IMG/VR virus record: IMGVR_UViG_3300020156_000464
Location: 1 to 25,585 of that record
Reading direction: 5' to 3' (one strand)
DNA: 25,585 nt
Source: a virus
Part shown: piece by piece, positions 22,009 to 25,585 of the stretch
Numbering within the stretch: position 1 is the stretch's first letter
Layout of the letters: each line of letters opens with the position of its first letter
The notes under the pieces: generated by a model
What the model was told of the DNA's origin: nothing
Databases searched by the model: none
The model's input: only the letters and a program-made list of their open reading frames with translations
Made by a program: the position numbers and the translations under genes

Positions 22009-22074
22009 AAAAACCCCCCGTTATCATGGTTTCCTTAGATATATATAAGGTGCCCATGATAACGGGGGGTTTTT
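22009..22074. repeat. 66-bp bidirectional hairpin element, copy B
   Basis: A near-perfect version: the arms starting AAAAACCCCCCGTTATCATG pair for 21 bp around an AT-rich centre that holds the same CCTTATATATATCTAAGG (as read on the minus strand) as copy A. T-runs lie on both strands. It abuts the primase stop codon and must act as its terminator. It has the same length as copy A, in inverted orientation. Confidence 0.8.
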
Positions 22075-25000
22075 TCAAGCCGACATCTTCTCGCCCTGCC
22101 GACGGCGAACCTCCAGGACCTCACCGTCGGACAGGACGTGACGCAAGTCGTACCGGCTGTACTGGGCCAGCACGTCGCAGATCTTCAGCCACAGGCTGGC
22201 CGACATCACGAGCCAGTGGTGTGGGTCGTCGCCGCGTTTGCGGAATCCCAGGTTCCGACCCGCCGACTGGTTGAAGGTATCGACATGGGCCAGCCGGATA
22301 CAGACATCCACGCCCAGCCAGCCGTTCAGCACCTCGTGGAACTCGTGTTCGTCAGGTCCCATGTGGAGCATGACCTGGGCGATGTCCTGCCCGATCATGC
22401 CGTTCGACCCCTTGGCCCCGGCGTGGGTCTGGGTCCGCTCGACCTCCCGCCCCTTGTTGGTGATCACGAAGAAGTCCTGGCCGTGGGCGGCCCGGAACCG
22501 CTCCACGACCGCCGGGACGTTGGCGGCGGTGCAAGCCCGGTCGAACGTCACCCTGACGGTGTCGCGGGCCAGCCGGGGACACTCCAGTTCGACCACGGTC
22601 CACCCGGCCTTGCGGCGTTCGGCCAGCGTCTTCCTCGACTGCCCCAGCACGGTCACGGGTTCCAGGTTGGCCGCGATCAGGGTGGGCAACACCTCGGTGG
22701 TGGTCGCGACCACCCGGCGGGCCAGACCGGCCCACCATTTCCGCTCCCGCACCATCCACCGGTTTCCGGCGGCCCGGCTGTAGATCGAATGGTCGCCGGC
22801 CGGGCCGTACTCGCCGGAGTCCCGCACCGTGACATCCCGCCACGCTTTCGCCGATCCCCCCGCGATCTGGAGGGCGTCCTGGAACGTCAGGCCCAGGGGG
22901 GCCTCCCGGAGGTCGTCCCAGACCCGGTACTTGTCCAGGGTGTGGCCGGACTTCCGCCACACCGGCTCGGCCCGCTTCAACGCCTGCACCCACTCGACCG
23001 TGTCCGCCCGCCGGGTTTCCAGGATGTCGTGGGCGGCGACCTCGTCATGGACCGCGAGAGCCAGACCCATTTCGGCCTGGAGCATGTCGTAGCGGTCGGC
23101 AGCCTCCTGCCGGTGGTCATGCCCGGTGCCGTCGGCCCGCTCCTCCAGCGACACGCCACCGAAGCGAGCCCGCCATTCCGGGTGCCCCTTGCCCCGTTCT
23201 CCGGCTTCCACCGGGGCGGAACGTCGCCGCGTCATCTCCCGCCAGACCCGCCAGAAATCGCGGTGCCAGAACCGCCGGGAATGCGTCCAGGTCGTCCACG
23301 CCTGCATCAGCCCATGCTGGGTGAACCACACGGGCCACCGGTTCCCGACGGCGTCCCACACGGCCCGGTGCCGCTTCTCCAGGGCCTCCAGGGCTTCCGG
23401 CTGGAGGGTCGCAACTGCCCTCCAGAGCGTGGTGTACCCGGCGGCCAGGGCCGCCCCGGACGACAACGGCGTGAGCTTCAGCCGGCCGCAGACCTCGCGG
23501 TATTCGGCCTCCCACGCCCGGATGACCACAGCATGGTAGCGACCGCCCGCCGCGGCCTGCATGGCGTTGAATTCCGCGGCCTTCTCGGCGGCGTTGTCGT
23601 AGGAGATGAAGGCGTACATGGAGGGCCGGCCGGTGGCCCCGATGGCGGCCATGATCTCGCTGTGGGCGGCCATCAGCCCGCGGGTTTTGCCCGACCCTTC
23701 GGGACCCTTGAGCCACGCGAAGTCATGGCTGACGACGGCGTCCACCACGGCTCGCCGGGTCAACGCCGGCACCACATCGCGTGTCGTGGCCCCGTCCTGA
23801 AATCGCTGCTCCAGGTCGGACAAGTCCCGCCCCCGGACGGGGTCGATCCAACACACGTTGGCGTCCGGGTCGGGGTCCCCCGGAATGTTGTCGTTGGCCT
23901 CGCCGTGCCCGTCTCCGACCCGCCGGGCGGCCTCCTGCCGCCCCCGGTGGTCCATCGTCCACATGCGGATCAGGACCCCCATGGGGCGATCCAGGCGGCC
24001 CTTGACCGGCCGGGCATCCCGCCCGCAGAGATAGGGGGCTTGGTACTTCTCCTTCATGATCGACGACGGGTTGGTGTCGGCCACGCTGTTGTTGAAGCGG
24101 GCCACCCATTCGCCCTTCACGTACTCCAGCCGGTACAGCCGGGGCCACTCGCCCCAGGCCCGCCGGCACGCCTCCCGCAACTTGCCCTCGCAATGCAGGC
24201 GTTCGGCCTCGCTGAGCGGCCCGGCGTTGATCGTGCCGCCGATCCCACCCACCGCCTGGGGCCGGGCACCGATCAGGAAGGGTTCGGGGCGGTGGAAGAG
24301 TTCGTTGGCGTCGCCCGCCCTCCGCTCCCGCAGGGATTCCCACAGGGTGAGTTGCGGCACCCGCGTGCCCTCCGGGATGCCGAGCAGGTTCCCCGGCCCG
24401 ACAACCCGGCTGCCGTGGGGAAGCCGGCGGAACTGTTCCGGAAACCTCAGGGAGGCGTCGGCCTCGATCTCCGCCGGTACCTCGAGGATGGTCTTGACCG
24501 CCCGATGGATGTCGTCCCAGTGGGCAATGAATCCCGGCCGCATCGCCCGTCGGTCCAGGCGGTACCGGTCCACGGCCATCCACGAATCGAACAACACGTG
24601 GATGTGGATCGACTTGTTGCCGGACCAGCACGCCGTGATCCCCAGGAAATCGGCGTACCGGCTGAAATGCTCGAAGACCCGGCCCAGCGGAGCGTCCATC
24701 GGCTTCTTGCCGGCCGACCGGCACCACCGCAGTTGTTCGCGGAAGAAGTCCAGCGACTTCACATCGAATTCAACAGTGTAGCACTGGGGCAATCCACCCC
24801 AGACCCGCTTGGACGGTTCCGTCCATTGCTCCTTGCCGTCCGGCCCCACGACTTTCCGGCCGAACAACAAGCTGTTGGTGAAGAACGTCAGTTGGGGCTG
24901 GTAGGCGGCCCACTCGTGCATGCCTTCCCGGCGGATCTCCAGGGCGAGTTCCTGCGACCGCCCCCATTCCTTTTGGGTGTCGCTCACACAGAGGTAGCTG

Positions 25001-25170
25001 GCTTCGGTGGGGTCCCCGTTGGTGACCACCAAGTACCGCCAGATGAACTTGGTCGCGAAATCGTTCAGGGGGTTCTGGGTCAGCCGCCGGAACTGGTTGA
25101 GGGGCTTCGGCCCCAGCGGGGCGATGTACTGATCCCATAGGTCAAGAATGGGCTTGTGGTCGTCGTGCAT
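22075..25170 (-). CDS. Archaeo-eukaryotic-type primase fused to an SF2-like helicase
   Basis: A 1031-aa replication protein started at MHDDHKPILDLWDQ (25170); a TTG 16 codons upstream is in frame but adds an unlikely N-terminus. The N-terminal half has the three AEP primase motifs in order: EFDVK (Asp136), SGNKSIHIH (Ser183, His189/His191) and ADASLRFPEQFRRLPHGSR (Asp238). From about residue 465 a helicase domain follows, with Walker A GPEGSGKT (489-496), an HDEV that may be motif II (708-711), and late motifs HAGAKGSNGM and DTFNQSAGRNLG with Gln968/Arg972. It should start and unwind the phage DNA. A structured leader and promoter precede it; copy B of the hairpin ends it. Its length is large for a phage primase-helicase. 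Confidence 0.88.
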   Translation of the reverse strand: MHDDHKPILDLWDQYIAPLGPKPLNQFRRLTQNPLNDFATKFIWRYLVVTNGDPTEASYLCVSDTQKEWGRSQELALEIRREGMHEWAAYQPQLTFFTNSLLFGRKVVGPDGKEQWTEPSKRVWGGLPQCYTVEFDVKSLDFFREQLRWCRSAGKKPMDAPLGRVFEHFSRYADFLGITACWSGNKSIHIHVLFDSWMAVDRYRLDRRAMRPGFIAHWDDIHRAVKTILEVPAEIEADASLRFPEQFRRLPHGSRVVGPGNLLGIPEGTRVPQLTLWESLRERRAGDANELFHRPEPFLIGARPQAVGGIGGTINAGPLSEAERLHCEGKLREACRRAWGEWPRLYRLEYVKGEWVARFNNSVADTNPSSIMKEKYQAPYLCGRDARPVKGRLDRPMGVLIRMWTMDHRGRQEAARRVGDGHGEANDNIPGDPDPDANVCWIDPVRGRDLSDLEQRFQDGATTRDVVPALTRRAVVDAVVSHDFAWLKGPEGSGKTRGLMAAHSEIMAAIGATGRPSMYAFISYDNAAEKAAEFNAMQAAAGGRYHAVVIRAWEAEYREVCGRLKLTPLSSGAALAAGYTTLWRAVATLQPEALEALEKRHRAVWDAVGNRWPVWFTQHGLMQAWTTWTHSRRFWHRDFWRVWREMTRRRSAPVEAGERGKGHPEWRARFGGVSLEERADGTGHDHRQEAADRYDMLQAEMGLALAVHDEVAAHDILETRRADTVEWVQALKRAEPVWRKSGHTLDKYRVWDDLREAPLGLTFQDALQIAGGSAKAWRDVTVRDSGEYGPAGDHSIYSRAAGNRWMVRERKWWAGLARRVVATTTEVLPTLIAANLEPVTVLGQSRKTLAERRKAGWTVVELECPRLARDTVRVTFDRACTAANVPAVVERFRAAHGQDFFVITNKGREVERTQTHAGAKGSNGMIGQDIAQVMLHMGPDEHEFHEVLNGWLGVDVCIRLAHVDTFNQSAGRNLGFRKRGDDPHHWLVMSASLWLKICDVLAQYSRYDLRHVLSDGEVLEVRRRQGEKMSA

Positions 25171-25232
25171 GATGGTTGCCGTCCAAACCCGGCAACAAGA
25201 CACACTGAGAGCGATCAATGGAAGTCATGGTT

Positions 25233-25329
25233 GCCGTTCCGAATAGCCGTTCCAAAGGCGAAGAGACGCGGCGTGGACCGGAACGGCTTTGTCCTTCCGC
25301 CTGGGGATCAGCCAAGCGTCGCCGCGTCT
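25233..25329 (-). promoter_or_regulatory. Foldable 5' leader of the primase gene with interlocked inverted repeats
   Basis: In transcript order: arm A (25320-25329, AGACGCGGCG as RNA), arm B (25280-25288, AGCCGTTCC), arm A' (25264-25273, CGCCGCGTCT) and arm B' (25245-25253, GGAACGGCT). A pairs with A' over 10 bp and B with B' over 9 bp, giving the A-B-A'-B' order of an H-type pseudoknot. A second copy of the B' complement, 8 bases (25233-25240), could take its place. It may control primase translation, or be a protein-binding site at DNA level such as an origin. Confidence 0.4.
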
Positions 25330-25334
25330 ACCGT

Positions 25335-25366
25335 TATTTATGCGGTGCGGGATTCCTCCCGGTCAA
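25335..25366 (-). promoter_or_regulatory. Promoter of the primase gene with ATAAATA motif and -35 box
   Basis: On the minus strand TTGACC (25361-25366) lies 18 nt before CATAAA of GCATAAATAACG (motif 25335-25341). This is the only copy of the motif with a good -35 box. The transcript would begin near 25328, at the first arm of the leader fold, about 158 nt before the primase ATG. Confidence 0.5.
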
Positions 25367-25369
25367 AAT

Positions 25370-25585
25370 TCAGATCGCCTCTTCCGGCCACCCGTCCAAC
25401 ATCAACTTGATGTTCGCCACGCCCATCTCGAATTTCTCCTGGTCCGGCCAGGGCATCCCCGGTCGGCCGGTCTCCAGGATTTGCTCGGACCCGTGATCAT
25501 AGATCTCGTAGGTCTCGACGCCGCGATGGCCACGCCACACCCCAGGCTCCACCTGGGTCCAGGTGACCTTTTCAATGGCGGCCAT
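25370..25585 (-). CDS. Small protein of unknown function
   Basis: A 71-aa frame from an ATG at the window edge to TGA at 25370; it may begin further upstream. The sequence, MAAIEKVTWTQVEPGVWRGH and then TYEIYDHGSEQILETGRPG, has the look of a small soluble protein with a beta-rich N-terminus. A DPE-like acidic end (DGWPEEAI) follows. I do not recognise it. Its stop lies 3 nt before the -35 box of the primase promoter. Confidence 0.5.
   Translation of the reverse strand: MAAIEKVTWTQVEPGVWRGHRGVETYEIYDHGSEQILETGRPGMPWPDQEKFEMGVANIKLMLDGWPEEAI

Noticed and set aside
22009-22074. Protelomerase (telomere resolution) site, because of a long palindrome with an alternating TATATAT centre.
   Set aside because: The centre is not a perfect palindrome, no protelomerase gene is seen, two copies exist and each has terminator-type G6/T5 arms after a stop codon.
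22138-25140. A 1000-aa open frame on the plus strand opposite the primase-helicase gene.
   Set aside because: The minus-strand frame has clear AEP and Walker motifs; the plus frame is Pro/Arg/Gly/Asp-rich mirror text without domains.
25171-25218. Extended TTG start for the primase at 25218.
   Set aside because: The extra 16 residues (IALSVSCCRVWTATI) have no support. The ATG at 25170 is a better initiator codon and leaves the leader free, although no strong RBS is seen for either.
1-25585. CRISPR array, tRNA or rRNA gene, integrase, attachment site, insertion sequence.
   Set aside because: None was recognised by eye on either strand; short hairpins were the only repeats with clear structure.

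Overview
The window is the replication and structural part of a tailed phage or prophage with an HK97-type head and a long non-contractile (siphovirus-type) tail. It is GC-rich throughout. Nearly every gene is on the minus strand, so the operon order runs from the high coordinates to the low ones. No integrase, repressor or host flanking gene is visible, so prophage and free phage cannot be told apart. The host is probably a high-GC Gram-negative bacterium; a planctomycete would fit, but that is a guess from composition and gene style.

Layout from right to left. At 25.6-25.2 kb there is a small unknown gene and a promoter with a long, foldable leader. At 25.2-22.0 kb there is a large primase-helicase, closed by a 66-bp bidirectional hairpin. 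At 22-19.4 kb there is an accessory stretch, partly less GC-rich: a small HTH protein, a short overlapping ORF, a 115-aa protein with its own sigma70-like promoter, divergent promoters with a possible ~100-nt plus-strand RNA, two small regulatory-type proteins, and the only plus-strand gene, a complete bacteriohemerythrin. At 19.4-16.7 kb is the packaging module: a one-helix membrane protein, an HNH protein, and the terminase small and large subunits. At 16.6-12.7 kb is the head module: portal, a mobile HNH endonuclease, prohead protease, major capsid protein and a 61-aa protein. At 12.7-10.6 kb are the connector, head closure, tail completion and tail terminator proteins. At 10.5-3.9 kb are the tail tube, a second small protein related to the 61-aa one, a tail assembly chaperone pair linked by a -1 frameshift, and the tape measure. 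At 3.9-1 kb are the tail tip and fibre proteins, the last one running off the window.

Three regulatory patterns stand out. First, a 7-base motif ATAAATA (twice CTAAATA) recurs in eight intergenic or gene-end positions, each time upstream of a transcription unit; it resembles the -10-only late promoters of T4-type phages. Second, hairpins followed by U-tracts sit directly in front of the ribosome binding sites of portal, capsid and tail tube, which suggests read-through or antitermination control. Third, two 66-bp hairpin elements, 89% identical and inverted relative to each other, follow the primase and tape-measure genes and keep an identical AT-rich loop while their stems have changed.
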